Source of the DNA: Scleropages formosus | Lineage: Eukaryota > Chordata > Actinopteri > Osteoglossiformes > Osteoglossidae | Direction: 5' to 3' | Assembly (NCBI RefSeq): GCF_900964775.1 | Contig: NC_041814.1 | Span: forward strand, 32,059,174 to 32,123,173 | DNA length: 64,000 nt | Translations under genes and position numbers: made by a program | Notes under the pieces: generated by a model | What the model saw: only the letters and a program-made list of their open reading frames with translations | Databases searched by the model: none | What the model was told of the DNA's origin: nothing | In this document: positions 47,964 to 58,920 of the stretch, piece by piece | Position numbering within the stretch: the stretch's first letter is position 1 | How the letters are laid out: the number at the start of each line of letters is the position of its first letter

Positions 47964-48797
47964 TTTTATTGAACACAACTGACTCTCAGTAGCTTTTCAG
48001 CGACTCTGCAGACCGGCCAGTGGGCGGGACACGTCGTCTTTACACCCGCCCCCTGCGGCCCAGCGATTGGGTAAGCGCACTGTCCGTCAGTTTCCCTGAA
48101 CATGACACCTTTAGTCCCGCCCCGCGGAGAATGTGATAGGTCGGCGTATCCGAAAAGGCCGCCCCTCCGACGTCGCTAATTGGTCGCAGATCTTACCACG
48201 AATATCTGTTTCAGAGGTTTCCTCGTGCAACTCTAAGTCGGCCCACGACGGGATTTCATTGGAGAGGTGAGCAGACAGTGCCCGCACTTTCGCCACTGCA
48301 ATTGGTCAGAGAGGCTATCGATCACTGGAACTGTCGCGTGCTCTGACGTCCCATTGGCTGAAGCTGGCCACTTTTGTTTACCTCAGGGCGTGACCTCCCG
48401 TTCGCTAGTCAGATGTTGTGTGTAAACTGAAGATGTGATCCCACGCACGCGTTTCCCGTGCAGATGTGACCATTAGTCTTTTGCAGTCCAAGTTCGCAAC
48501 CAAAACGATGATGCATGACGTCAGGATTTTGATGTAATCCAAAGCTCCCTTTCGGCTTTGATGTCGAATTGCAGTGTTTGGTACTAATACGCACTGTGTG
48601 CGCGAGACGGGAGTGGGGGTGGGGGCGGGGATTGGGGGGGGTTCTAAAAGTGTCCCGAATAGATGAATGTTTACATTTATACTGTTATTTCCTTTGGAAA
48701 TGTGTCCAACGCGTCTGCATCCTGGATGGAGCTCGTACCCGCCTGAAGAGCTACGCCAAAAAAGGGCCCCCTGCAAAGGCTGATGACGTCATGGCTA
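47964..48797 (-). promoter_or_regulatory. dcun1d4: dcun1d4 upstream region with CCAAT cluster
   Basis: On the minus strand, five CCAAT motifs (plus-strand ATTGG at about 48066, 48180, 48257, 48301 and 48354) lie within 300 bp upstream of the start codon region. They are typical NF-Y sites. TGACGTC abuts the last one (about 48344), and perfect TGACGTCA palindromes occur at 48516-48523 and 48784-48791. No TATA box is evident. Start-site positions are unknown. Confidence 0.5.
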
Positions 48798-48810
48798 TGA
48801 GGGACATTCA

Positions 48811-49018
48811 CACACATTTTCAGAACCGCTTATCCCATACGGGGTCTCGGGGAACCGGAGCCTAACCCGGCAACACAGGGCGCAAGGCCAGAGGGGGAGG
48901 GGACACACACAGGACGGGACGCCAGTCCGTCACAAGGCACCCCAAGAGGGACTCGAACCCCAGACCCACCAGAGAGGAGGACTGTGGTCTAACCCACTGC
49001 GCCACCGCATCCCCCCTC
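48811..49018 (-). mobile_element. tRNA-derived SINE (family A, copy 5)
   Basis: Minus-oriented body, with CGGGG and GACGCCAGTCCGTCACAAGG, between perfect 13-bp duplications TGAGGGACATTCA at 48798-48810 and 49019-49031. It has a short CACACA tail. It inserted between the dcun1d4 and ociad2 promoters, 7 bp beyond a CRE palindrome. Confidence 0.9.
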
Positions 49019-49031
49019 TGAGGGACATTCA

Positions 49032-49269
49032 TTTGTTCGAATTCACGCTCATTTGCATTGTGGGCGTAGCCATCCTTGGTGTCGTTTCTTATGTGACAAG
49101 TGAACAAGGGTTCGATGAACACCTTAGCAGTGAGAACAACTGAAATGAACGGATTGTTTCGAGTCTCTCGGCGATGGAAGCGCCGATCTGAGTGTGACCA
49201 CTAGAGGGCGCCAGCAGCCCGCAGCATGGGGGGGGGAGTTGAGTCCAGGGACACGGAGGGGGTCGTGAC

Positions 49270-49308
<39 letters not shown>

Positions 49309-50634
49309 ACTTGTGTGGCTTCACTTACACCATATTACTATGTACCATGTTTCTTACACTGATTTAGTCATTTAAACAGCATGGTAATATGTGTGTGTGT
49401 GTGTGTGTGTGTTAACGTCACCTTTGAGTCAGATTTTGACGTAAATCGGAACAGTTAGGTATGTTAGGTATCTAACATCAGTTAGTCAAATGTTTGTCTT
49501 AGTATCTTGTATATCGTCTACCTTTCTATGCATAAACGTTAAACACTTCCGGATACACTAAACCATCTTTAAAATAATACTACAACAATAATAATAACAA
49601 TAAAAATAATAAATGTAACTACAGTATTTATAGTAGAGAAAGAGAGGAGAGTCTGTGTGTAGGTATAAAAAACAGTAAACTTTGTTTGCTTTTTGCATTT
49701 TTTGTTGGCCTTTTACCTTTCGCTTCATTATTTCCCCTTTAGTTTCAATCGTGATCATTTCCCTATTCATTGATGCATCAACACCACTTGCATCACATTT
49801 ACACTTTGGTGCCATGGTTAGGAGGGCAAAAACAAACAAGAAAAAAAATTAAAGCCAAATACAGTAACGCACGAGACGCTTAACATCCCATGGTCCGACC
49901 GAAAAGACGGAAGTCTTTGTCCTACCTCAGGCTCACACCCCCCCAAGCCGATGAACCCTTGTAGATGTGCAATGTTTTGATGCGTGTCGCAAAGTAGCAC
50001 CTGTTTGTTATCACAAATTATGGTATGTACAATAACTTGAATAAAAACTTCATAATTAAGCCTATTATATTTTTATTTGATTGTTACTTAAGGGTGAAGA
50101 CAAATTAACTTCCAGTTAGTAAGGGGGTGGTTTTGAACTACGGATTGTATGCAAGTCGAGCGTTCGTAACCCAGGGACTACCTGAAAACACCTTTTCTCA
50201 AGGTCTCGACAGAGTGTGTAACTGTTTGATCAAACGGCCAGCAGGGGACATGTCTCCTTCAGGGGGGCTCAGCGTGTGTAAGGGCACTCGGTGACTCAGC
50301 GCTTGGAGGATTACCATGTTTTAGGGTAAATATTTACTGCGGTTCTCAGGCTCACAGACTATCTGTCCGCACGACGCCCCCATGTGGTGACGCAGGAGCG
50401 ACCTCTCCGTGACCTGGGAGGGGATCACGTCCCTCGGTTACACGGGATTGCGCGAGGCTGTCGCAGCAGCGGGGCCCTTCGCAGCGCTGCCTTGGGGACA
50501 GGAGGGGCTGTGTCAACTGAGGGCTGGGGGCGGGGTTAGGGGCAGGGTTAGGGGCGGGGCCATCAAGAGCCAATAAGTAAGCAGCCAGTGGGTAAGAGAG
50601 AGGAGAGAGAGGCAAGAAGCGAGCAGCGAGCAAC
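49032..50634. other. Interval upstream of ociad2
   Basis: (GT)n tracts at 49273-49307 and about 49388-49412, then AT-rich sequence (49500-50130) without exons. It becomes GC-rich from about 50380, with GGGGCGGGG-type boxes at 50525-50565 just upstream of the ociad2 ATG, which probably form its promoter. Confidence 0.5.
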
Positions 50635-50882
50635 ATGGTGGAGAGCAGCACGGTGGTTGTCGAGACTCCCGGGGAATCTCCCCAGCGCGGAAGGGAGGGG
50701 AAGGTGAGCAGAGGTCATCCTGGGGGTCACAGGGTCAAGGGGTCATGGTGTGCTCACGTGGTCAAGTGTCCTGTGTGGATTGCAGTGTCCCTTGGCGGAC
50801 CGCCACCTGGACAGGGAGGACGTGCGCAGAGTGATCCGTGAGTGTCGGGACGAGAGCTTCTGGTGCAGAGGTGAGGCGTGCG

Positions 50883-50919
<37 letters not shown>

Positions 50920-52153
50920 GCTTACTTCTTTCATGTGCTCACTGAGGACTTGGCTCTTTTTCACAGTCTGGGCTCATCTGCAATGTGTGGCCACCGCATT
51001 GAAACCGGCTCTACTGTTTACTGTTTACTGTTTACCCCGTTTCCCGCGGTCGCCTGGCTGGCTGGGTTGTTTCAGCTTCACGTCGGCCCATCCCCCCAGG
51101 AGTGCTAAATTGTTCCCGCCTCCAACGACATGGGTCCACTCCCCGCAGCTACGCACCTCAGCTCACCACAACGTCCGCCACTGCGTGCAGTGTACTGCGG
51201 TGCAAAGCATTGTGGGAAACGGGAATGCTGTATATGCAGAGAAGCACTGGTCTCCGTCATACATTATTTTTCCAATATTTGGAAAACGAGGGGCACAGAA
51301 ACACTCCGTTTGGTCCCACTTTGTTGGAATGAGCTCCTTATGTCCCTCAGAGCTGCTGAATTCCTCACACATTGAAGAAGGGTCTCGAACCCATCTCTTT
51401 CAGGGCCACTCCATCAATGAGTCCAACACTATCTGCTATGATTATGTATTTGCTATTTAAGTGTGTGTCCATAGTTCTGCGTGTGAACCTCTTCATGTCT
51501 TGCTGAAGATCTTTTGTTTCCACCCCTCACAGCTCTTCCCCTGTCCCTGGGCAGCATGGCCGTCACTGGGGGGCTCATCTACAACGGTAAGAATGGTGAG
51601 CGAGCAGCCAGTGAACCGCCCCCCAGGGACACAGTGACCCTAGTGACACAGTTCTGTCCCCTTCCTCCCCTCGTGTCCTCACAGGGGTTCTCAAGTCCTC
51701 CGGGAGGTTCGGACCGCTCCCTAAAGTGGCAGGTAAAGCCAGGGCTCCGCAGAGCTCCTCGCCACTCTTCCCGTCGGCGACAGTGACCTCTGACCTCTGA
51801 CCCCTCCCTAGTGGCCGGGGTGCTGGGCTACGTCGTGGGCAAGGCCTCCTACATGAGCACCTGCAGAGAAAAGTTCCACAAACTGGGCCTGGAGCCTTTC
51901 GGCCCTGGATTCGGCCCCGGCTTCGGTCCGCGGTTCTGGAACGCCCCGGAGCACAGGAGGTAGGCTGGGAGCGCGGACGGGCGCGTACTAGTGCGCGTTG
52001 CTGTAATAACGCGGTACGCCGCACTGGGAGCTGCTGGCAGTGGTGCAGGGGGTGCGAGTGACCGAAGACTTCTCGTTTGCCAGGCACTGCCACCACGTGT
52101 GCGAAGAGTGTAAGAAAGAGGCGAGCGTGCGCAAGGAGACGAGCCATAGCTGA
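50635..52153 (+). CDS. ociad2: OCIA domain-containing protein 2
   Basis: A mitochondrial inner-membrane OCIA-domain protein linked to respiratory complex III assembly. Six exons: 50635-50703, 50786-50870, 51533-51586, 51685-51732, 51812-51959 and 52084-52153. All phases agree and give 157 residues (154 in human). The OCIA domain shows IRECRDESFWCRALPLSLGS, a first hydrophobic segment AVTGGLIYNG, FGPLPKVAVAGVLGYVVGKA and CREKFHKLG. The C-terminus keeps the OCIAD2 cysteine motif CHHVCEEC. A phenylalanine-glycine-proline run (FGPGFGPGFGPRFW, with a further FGP just before) precedes it and is longer than the human GFGP. Two AATAAA signals follow (52217 and 52421). The gene is convergent with its paralogue ociad1. 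Confidence 0.95.
51255..51460 (+). repeat. Interspersed repeat (family D) in ociad2 intron 2
   Basis: Carries TGGTCCCACTTTGTTGGAAT, GAGCTGCTGAATTCC, GAAGAAGGGTCTCGAACCCA and GAGTCCAACACTATCTGC. The same sequence recurs at 55030-55350 in ociad1. It resembles the 3' part of a non-LTR element found widely in teleosts. Confidence 0.6.
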
Positions 52154-52216
52154 GCAGGTAGCGCGCCCACACGGACGCTCCGTGGTGATCTTTGGATTGA
52201 GCTCAGACACATCATT

Positions 52217-52426
52217 AATAAAGTCGTTTCCATGGACGACGACTCCAGCGCGTGCTACACCTCTGCGCTGTGGGAGCTGTCCTCTGAACACCCGCCTGTG
52301 TCTCCACCCACGTGTGTTACAGACATGTTTGGTCGCAGCGAACGCTACCCCCCCCCCCCGGCGCCGCGTCCGCCGAGCCCCCCGGCAGCTGCGTGTTCCT
52401 GCCACCCTTTTGTAACCGCTAATAAA
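52217..52426 (+). terminator. ociad2: ociad2 poly(A) signals
   Basis: AATAAA at 52217-52222 and again at 52421-52426, both followed by G/T-containing sequence, 64 and 268 bases after the stop codon. Confidence 0.6.
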
Positions 52427-52429
52427 GGT

Positions 52430-53565
52430 GCGTTTTCTCACTCTGCTGCGCGTCGGTTCCTCCATGAGACATGAACTCAGAGGCCGCCATACACGCATTC
52501 CAGGACTCCGGAACACACTTCCTGTACACTTCCAGTCATAAGCTGCCCCCTGCTGGCCACAAAGAGCCACTACCCCGATGCGGCAGCTTCTCGTTCGACA
52601 AACGGTGGAGCAAATATAACCTTTTCACCCTCCAAGCAGCCAGCTGGCAGTAAAGGGCACTCGATCGGAGTAAGACGGACCACCTTAATTCAGTTAATTC
52701 AACTCGCTGCCACGCCGCTTATTGTTGCTTTCTGAGGGTCAGTCGCGAACGACGAGGAGCGTCGTATGTGTTTATGAAACGAATCAGCCATCCATCGCAC
52801 CGAATAGGAGTTTGTGGAGACAGCTTGCTCTCATTACTGCTCGCTTCGCTGTGATTTTAATGTAGCTCAGTTTAAAATAAGTTACTGAATGTTTCTAATT
52901 ATTACAGCTATTTCCCCAAAACAACTTTACTGGTATTTACCCATTTATAGAGCTGGGTAATCTTTTACTGGAGCAATTTAGGGTACGTACCTTGCTCAAG
53001 TGTACAACGGCTAGAGGCGAGACTCGAACCTGTGCATTCTGCATCCAAAGGCAGCAGCTCTAACTATGCTACCAGCTGTCCCCTATATGTGACTTTTCTA
53101 TGGAACCCAACGAGTGATTCAATGGAAAGTCGTCTGTTTTGAACATTTATGGTTTCTGGTATAGTGGTAAAATTGAGTTCTGAGTTACATTTACTTACGC
53201 GATGCTTTCCTCCAAAGCAACTTGAACAGACAACCTTCGGTTCCAAAGGCAACAGCTCTAAGCACTGCGGAACGAGCTGCCCCTGCAGTTACAAACATAA
53301 CCAATTCCAGACATGCTTCTGCTCCCTGCTGCGTTTGTAGGTGGAGGCGCCCAGTGTAAGCATGGTACGCTACCCCCCCGACAGGTCAACGGCCCCAACA
53401 AAGAGATGCGACACAAAGGTTTTGGTTCAGAAGCTGTGTTTTTGTTCATTTTCACAGTCACTGGAACACACATCTAGATGGACACTTGGAGCAGGGGACA
53501 GTGAGGTGGTGATCTCCACCCCAAGGCCGTAGGTTCACTGGAGCAGCTTCACATGCGAGCACACG

Positions 53566-53604
<39 letters not shown>

Positions 53605-53614
53605 CTCAGCCATC
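52430..53614. other. Interval between convergent ociad2 and ociad1
   Basis: Holds a GGCAGTAAAGGGC-type short repeat (about 52625-52720). Two family C SINE fragments in minus orientation lie at about 52905-53090, with GACTCGAACCTGTGCATTC, and at 53183-53285. A (CA)n sits at 53573-53602, 12 bases beyond the ociad1 stop codon. No other exon is seen. Confidence 0.5.
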
Positions 53615-56600
53615 TCACTCCTCCCAGGCATCTCCATAGATGTTGGTCTTGACTGGAAAACAAAACAGCAGCCTGGTCAGGAATGCAGTGCAGCCTCCCA
53701 CCTCCACCCCCAGAGCAGCAGGTGTGCAGGATCACCTTAGCGAAAGCGCTCACCTGAATACAGCTTCATAAGCAGTGCTCACAGAGAATCAGAAGATACT
53801 GTAAATCTACCCTAGGTGCACTGTGCTCCACAATGAGCTTCCCACCACTGCTCCCTGCTGCCCCCTTCCTGTGCACTTACCCTCCTTGGGCGGGGCTGCC
53901 TTCTCAGGGTGGGGTCTGACCGCCGCCTCAGCCTTTTGGTTCAGGACCACTTCATAGTTCTCCCGGTTGCGGCTGCGAAGCTCTTCATACCTGAGGGTTC
54001 TCTTCTTGGGCCCCTCGTCCTCAGAGGGAACGGGGAATGCTGCGGACACATGGCGGAGCATTAGCCGCCTCCCACGGGACACCTTTGTAGAATTGAAGCA
54101 CCTCACGGGTCACGCACCTCGGAGGGCACCGCTGTCGTCGTCGGCGGCCCCGCTGGGGGCTGACTCGCTGAGGGCCGAGCTGAAGGGGACGCCCCGGTAG
54201 TCGGAGTCGTAGGATGAGCTGTCGCCGTACGAGTAGCTGGAGTAGCTCTCAGGGACACCGGAGGAACCAGACCCTTCCCGGAAGGTCTCCTCGTAGGCAA
54301 GGTCAAAGGCAGCCTGGTCTTGGGGTCCCGACTCAGGCTGGTTCTGAGGGACGAACCTGGAGCGCGAGAGCCCCCATACTTGACACGTGTCACAGACACA
54401 CACAAGGGGACAGAGGAGAGGAGCAGCAGGTGGCACTCACTGAGGGTATGGGCTGTGGCCCCTGCCCAGGCGCAGGGCCTCCCCCAGCGGCGAGTCTTTC
54501 AGGTTCCTGAACTTCTCCTGACACGTCTTTATGTAGGAAATCTTTCCTGCCATGTAGCCACAGACCCCAGCGACTGCGCGCACACACACACACACAGAGC
54601 AAGAGCAACAGTCACACACGGCACACGGAAGATGGAGCAGGCAGGGCCTCCTGTTCTCACAAACCTCTTTAAGGCGACTTCTTGCAAACCAGACTCTATA
54701 AATGGGACGCTTGAACCATGAGCTCCTGAGCCACACATCCATTAGTCTTAGACACAAAGGAAAAGTAAAGATTCTACTACACTAAACTTCCTCTGTCCAT
54801 ACCTGCAGGGTAACTCCACCACTGTTACTCACAATATAGCATTCATGGGGTGGCTGAGCTCCACTACGAGTGGGGATGGGGGATTGACCCTGAAGGTATG
54901 GCTGTACAGGGTACACAGAAGTGCAGCAAAGAGCTTTAGACACACACACAAACAGAACTACAGACACACAGCTTGTGCGTGCGTGCGTGCGTGAGAGACA
55001 CACCAGCATGTTGCTGGTTCACATCCCTGCAGTATCTCCTATAGAAGTGATTCAAATAACAAATACATAGATAGCAGATGGTGTTGGACTCATTGCAGGA
55101 AATCAGCGGCTCTGAAAGAGATGGGTTTGAGCCCTTCTTCAATGCAGGTGGGATTCAGCAGCTCTGGGGGACACAGGGCGCTTGTTCTAACTCCAATCAC
55201 ACACCTAAAGCGCAGAGGTTCTCAGTTTTGGCTCCATTGTGGTGGAGTGATATCCCCCTCTCACTCAGAATGGCAGAAACTCTGTCCACATTCAAGAAGG
55301 GTCTGAAAACTCACCTTTTCCAGACCCATTTCGCCAAAGATCTCTCCAGCTCATGTCCGGTGTAAATGTTCATGCACCGTAACTTTATGGTCATTCCCAG
55401 ATAACCCTTTACACAGCCGCTACTCCTGTATTGTATGTACGTTTGTTTGTGTACCTTATTTTAAAAAAAAAAAAAAAAAATTTGTATGAAAAATTGTATC
55501 AGGATTCATTTGTCCTGGGTTTTAAGCACTCAAGCAATGAACATCGGTGTATCAAGCGGAAAGTAAGCTAAGTTTACTTAAGAATCATGTCTGCAACTCT
55601 TGTCTCTTTCTCCTAATGTAATGAACACATTGTATTTTCGCTGACATGTGCGTCACTTCGGAGAAAAGCGTCTGCTAAATGAATAAATGTAAATGCCTGA
55701 AGCTCTCCGCCCAGTTCTCCTGCTACCCTTTTGGGTACTCGGTACCAAGCCTACCAGGACACGGAAAAGGTAAACAGCAGACTGAAACACTTGCAGCTGA
55801 CGAGACACTAAAGCTGTGAGGTTTCAGGCTCAGAGGCTCTCCAGGGGGTTGTGGAACTTACAGGCCATCTTGGGAAGTGAGCCAAACGTCGGAGACACGC
55901 TGAGGACCCCTGGAAGCACCAAGAGAGACAGAAAGGGTGAGAGCGGAGCACAGGAGCGTTGCGGGACAGGCCATTTCGTCCAGCAGGACACCAACTTACC
56001 TCTGGAGATTAATCCACGGGTGACCACCATGCTCAGGATCGCAAGCGGTCCAGCTGAAAGAGGAGGGGGCAGGAGGTCAGCATGCCATACACACTCCATG
56101 TGGTGTTTACAACATCCATCACCATGGTAACAGACCTCTGTAGAGCAAGCTCTCCCTGTCACATTCCAGGAGCACCTTCTTCTCCTCTTCAGTCAACACA
56201 TACGCCTGTTCTCTGGGACCCTGGGTGGGCAGACAAAAGATTACTCTTTTACGGAACGTGACCACACAAACACACACACCCACCCACACAACATCCATCA
56301 GCATTTCTCTTCTGTTGGGAAATGCAGCACAGGGCAGCACAAAAAAGGCTGTGAATGTGAGCAACACGATTCTACTGGAAACACAGTAGAACAAAGTAGA
56401 ACCCACAATACGCAACCTAGTCACGTAGACAGGGACGCACTGCTTTCCCTACAGTCAAGCGCGTCACTTTATTACCGACATTTGTTGTTGTTAGGTGCCG
56501 CGGAGTTGGTGTCGACGTTGTCCTGAAAAGCGTCCGGTCTTCCGCCAACCGGCTAAGACCTGAAAGCGGGGCGTCCACGGCTGCGGCGACTGTCGATCCA

Positions 56601-56824
56601 CCGCATAGCAGGCCTTCCTCTTCTACGTTGACCTTCCGCTTTGCCCAGCATGATGTCCTTTGTCATCGACTTATTAACGTTTACATGTGTTCGTTTCACA
56701 CAGCTGTCTTCCAAAGAAAACCGTAGTATTTATTTAGGCCGCAGCTTTTCACCCAGTCACTTACGGAGCTGATGCACTAGAGTACAGTACTTACAGCGAG
56801 TCACTCATCTGTACACCAGTGGAA

Positions 56825-56868
<44 letters not shown>

Positions 56869-57580
56869 GACTATGGACAATTTAGAGTGACCACTTCACT
56901 TCGAAACATGTGTTTGGACAGTGGAGGAAACCAGAGCACTGGAGGAAATGCCAGAGCGACTGAATCGTGGTGGGATAAATAATTTCTAAACAAGTGTATT
57001 ATTATTCCCCACATTACTAGTCTCACACTTTTCACCAACGTCGTGACTAGAGAGTACAGTGTGAGGTGTGTGCTGAGCTATTTACCCTGGTTTTACTCAT
57101 GAGCAAAGTGACCGACTAAGTTAGTTAGTGTAGTACAACTAGTAGCTCGAAGTAACCTGAGCAGGAGGAATACAGAGCGCTCCGCTCGGCTCGGCTCGGC
57201 TCGGCTGAGTCAGTGGTGGGGGTGCCCACCACCATCCCAGAGCGCGCTTGTGCCGCGCGGACACGCGAGTCGAGACAAGTCGGAGAGAAGCCTTAGAAGG
57301 AGTTCGGCACGGCGGCCCACGTATGTCACCGGCGATCGTCGCGTCGGGCAACCGAACCGAAGAGAAGCGAACACGCCGGCGGAGCCGGCGCCGGGCTCGG
57401 ACACACAGGCAACAGACACAGTCAGTCAGTCAGTCAGTCAGCGAAGGAGCTGGGGGGCCTGGACTGAACTGGACTGGACTGGAGTGGAGTAGAGGACAAA
57501 AGCGCTCTGCTTACAGGGCTCGGTGGCGGTGGCTGCAGGTGCTCGGGACGCTCGAAGCCCGAGGGGTCCTGCCGCGACAT
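53615..57580 (-). CDS. ociad1: OCIA domain-containing protein 1
   Basis: The OCIAD1/Asrij orthologue, a mitochondrial and endosomal OCIA-domain protein affecting respiratory complexes and STAT signalling. Eight minus-strand exons: 57515-57580, 56136-56220, 56000-56053, 55862-55909, 54441-54573, 54118-54356, 53881-54039 and 53615-53652. Phases agree and give 273 residues (245 in human). The start MSRQDPSGFERPEHLQ is Pro-rich. The OCIA domain holds LTEEEKKVLLECDRESLLYR, LAILSMVVTRGLIS, VLSVSPTFGSLPKM, GYMAGKISYIKTCQEKF and DSPLGEALRLG. The tail is acidic and Ser/Tyr-rich (SYSSYSYGDSSSYDSDYRG) and ends in the family's KTNIYGDAWEE. The tryptophan usual in the ESFWFR motif is replaced (ESLLYR). 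It shares exon phases with ociad2, supporting a tandem-duplication origin of the pair. Confidence 0.94.
55030..55692. repeat. Family D interspersed repeat, inverted plus direct pieces, with SINE-like 3' tail
   Basis: At 55030-55190 the minus strand matches the 51255 element. At 55230-55350 a plus-strand piece reads LSTFKKGLKTHLFQTHF in translation, typical of a fish non-LTR 3' region. The plus-strand piece continues through an A-rich run (about 55460-55480) to AAAAGCGTCTGCTAAATGAA at about 55662-55690, the same tail used by SINE families B and C in this window. Confidence 0.6.
56735..56960 (-). mobile_element. Partial fish SINE (family B) with (CT)n
   Basis: Motifs GCAGCTTTTCACCCAGTCAC, TACTTACAGCGAGTCACTCA and a pure (CT)n of about 35 bases at 56827-56862 where other copies carry (CA)n. 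It lies in ociad1 intron 1. Tandem CGGCT (about 57184-57205) and CAGT (57419-57440) runs lie further on in the same intron. Confidence 0.6.
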
Positions 57581-57855
57581 GCCGGTACTTCTCCACAGGA
57601 GGACACGCTACTCCACTCGTCCGTCCGCTAAGGCACAGAGCGCGACATGTCCGCAACCTCCAGAGGACCCGGAAGCGGAGCGGACGTGAACCGGAAGCAT
57701 TTTCTCTTCAACGTAAATTGTGCGTCTGGATGTGACGGAGCGAGACGTTACGTAACGCTGATCTGAGGTCGCTGCACGTTTTCCCGCCTAAATGACAAGG
57801 TGTTTTTCAGTGTTATGTGTAGGAACAGGACACATTATGTCAGGTAAAAAAAAAA
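57581..57855 (-). promoter_or_regulatory. ociad1: ociad1 5' flank
   Basis: GC-rich DNA upstream of the ociad1 ATG on the minus strand, fading into AT-rich sequence near 57780. No TATA box is seen. This is assigned by position only. Confidence 0.4.
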
Positions 57856-57859
57856 ATCT

Positions 57860-58920
57860 GTGCGGGGTACGAATTTCCTTGACTTCGGAACTTTGTGTAA
57901 CACCTTCAAAATAATTACCTCAAGGAATTCCTTAATAGTCCGACAGTCTTCTGTTTGGAATCTCATCCCACATTATGACGTCTTCTCTAAGACAGGCTGG
58001 TTGGTTCTGATTTCACTTCATGTCCATTTACAGTGTTTTATAGGAAAGTCCCATCAAACTCACATTCCTACAAGTGGATGCTCTTGGCCTGGTCACTGGC
58101 TTATAACTTCTCTCCACATAAATATTGTAACAACCCGTGTTACTGTGTTTTAGCAGGAAATGTGTTTATTGTAACCGGTTGGATTTGGGTGATGTACGGG
58201 GAATTATAAGGGGGTGTTTGCGTCTCCCGAAGGGGAGAAAGAAGAGAGAGCCTGGGGGTGCTAAGTAGGCTGGGAAGGCTGGCTTGAGGCGCAGGTCCTT
58301 GAGGAAACGGGCCCTCGGACCGAGAGCGTTATTTCCCTGCGTGCCGGTGTTCTAATAAAGCGTTCGAAATGAATGCTGCCTCCGCATCCTTCTTCGCCCC
58401 ATTCAAACCCAGGGCGCTGCGTACCACAATAGGTCACCTGAAAGAACAGAAAGCTGGGTTAAAAACGACATTTCATTGGTGAAACAGCTCTTTAATTCTA
58501 GTGGGCACCTAATGCGCTATGATGAATTCCTGATGAAATATCAGATACCTGTTACGCCAAAGAAATTGGCCATAGTTTCGATGCAACACCTTCAGGTTTC
58601 ATCATGCTGTTCGCAAACCAACGACCTTCTTTGACCCCAGCGACCCCACACATGAACCCGTGTTCCTCTGCTGTGGGGCACATCTGTTTCTCGCCCAGTT
58701 TTCACGTAATAACACAACCATCAGGGCCTTGCTTGTTCCAAAGGGATGCTGTTACAGTGCCATACTGGAGTACATTCACTAATATCCCGTGGAAAAAGGC
58801 ATGGACGTTACCCATGAAATTCCTTTTCACTAATAAAGGGAGAGAAGTGTACTGTGAATTAATTCACAGAATTTACCCAACAAGTTATTTATCCGAAGAA
58901 TTAAATAAGACACAATGATT
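57860..58920 (+). mobile_element. L1-clade LINE fragment, C-terminal ORF2 region
   Basis: Plus-strand translation shows SVWNLIPHYDVFSKTGWL (about 57953-58006), LVKQLFNSSGHLMRYDEF (58480-58533) and IPWKKAWTLPMKFLFTNKGR (58783-58842), then ELIHRIYPTSYL. These are recognisable pieces of the C-terminal part of fish L1-type ORF2. Reading frames are interrupted, so it is inactive. An LTR-like segment of about 265 bp separates the two parts. Confidence 0.75.
58165..58430. mobile_element. Probable solo LTR-like fossil inside the L1 fragment
   Basis: A segment of about 265 bp beginning near TGTAACCGG and ending near TACCACA, with an internal AATAAAG poly(A)-type signal. It sits where the surrounding L1 sequence is interrupted. 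Size, TG/CA ends and the poly(A) motif suggest a single long terminal repeat, possibly of the Gypsy group. No internal region accompanies it, and flanking duplications were not resolved. It is younger than the L1 copy it interrupts. Confidence 0.5.
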
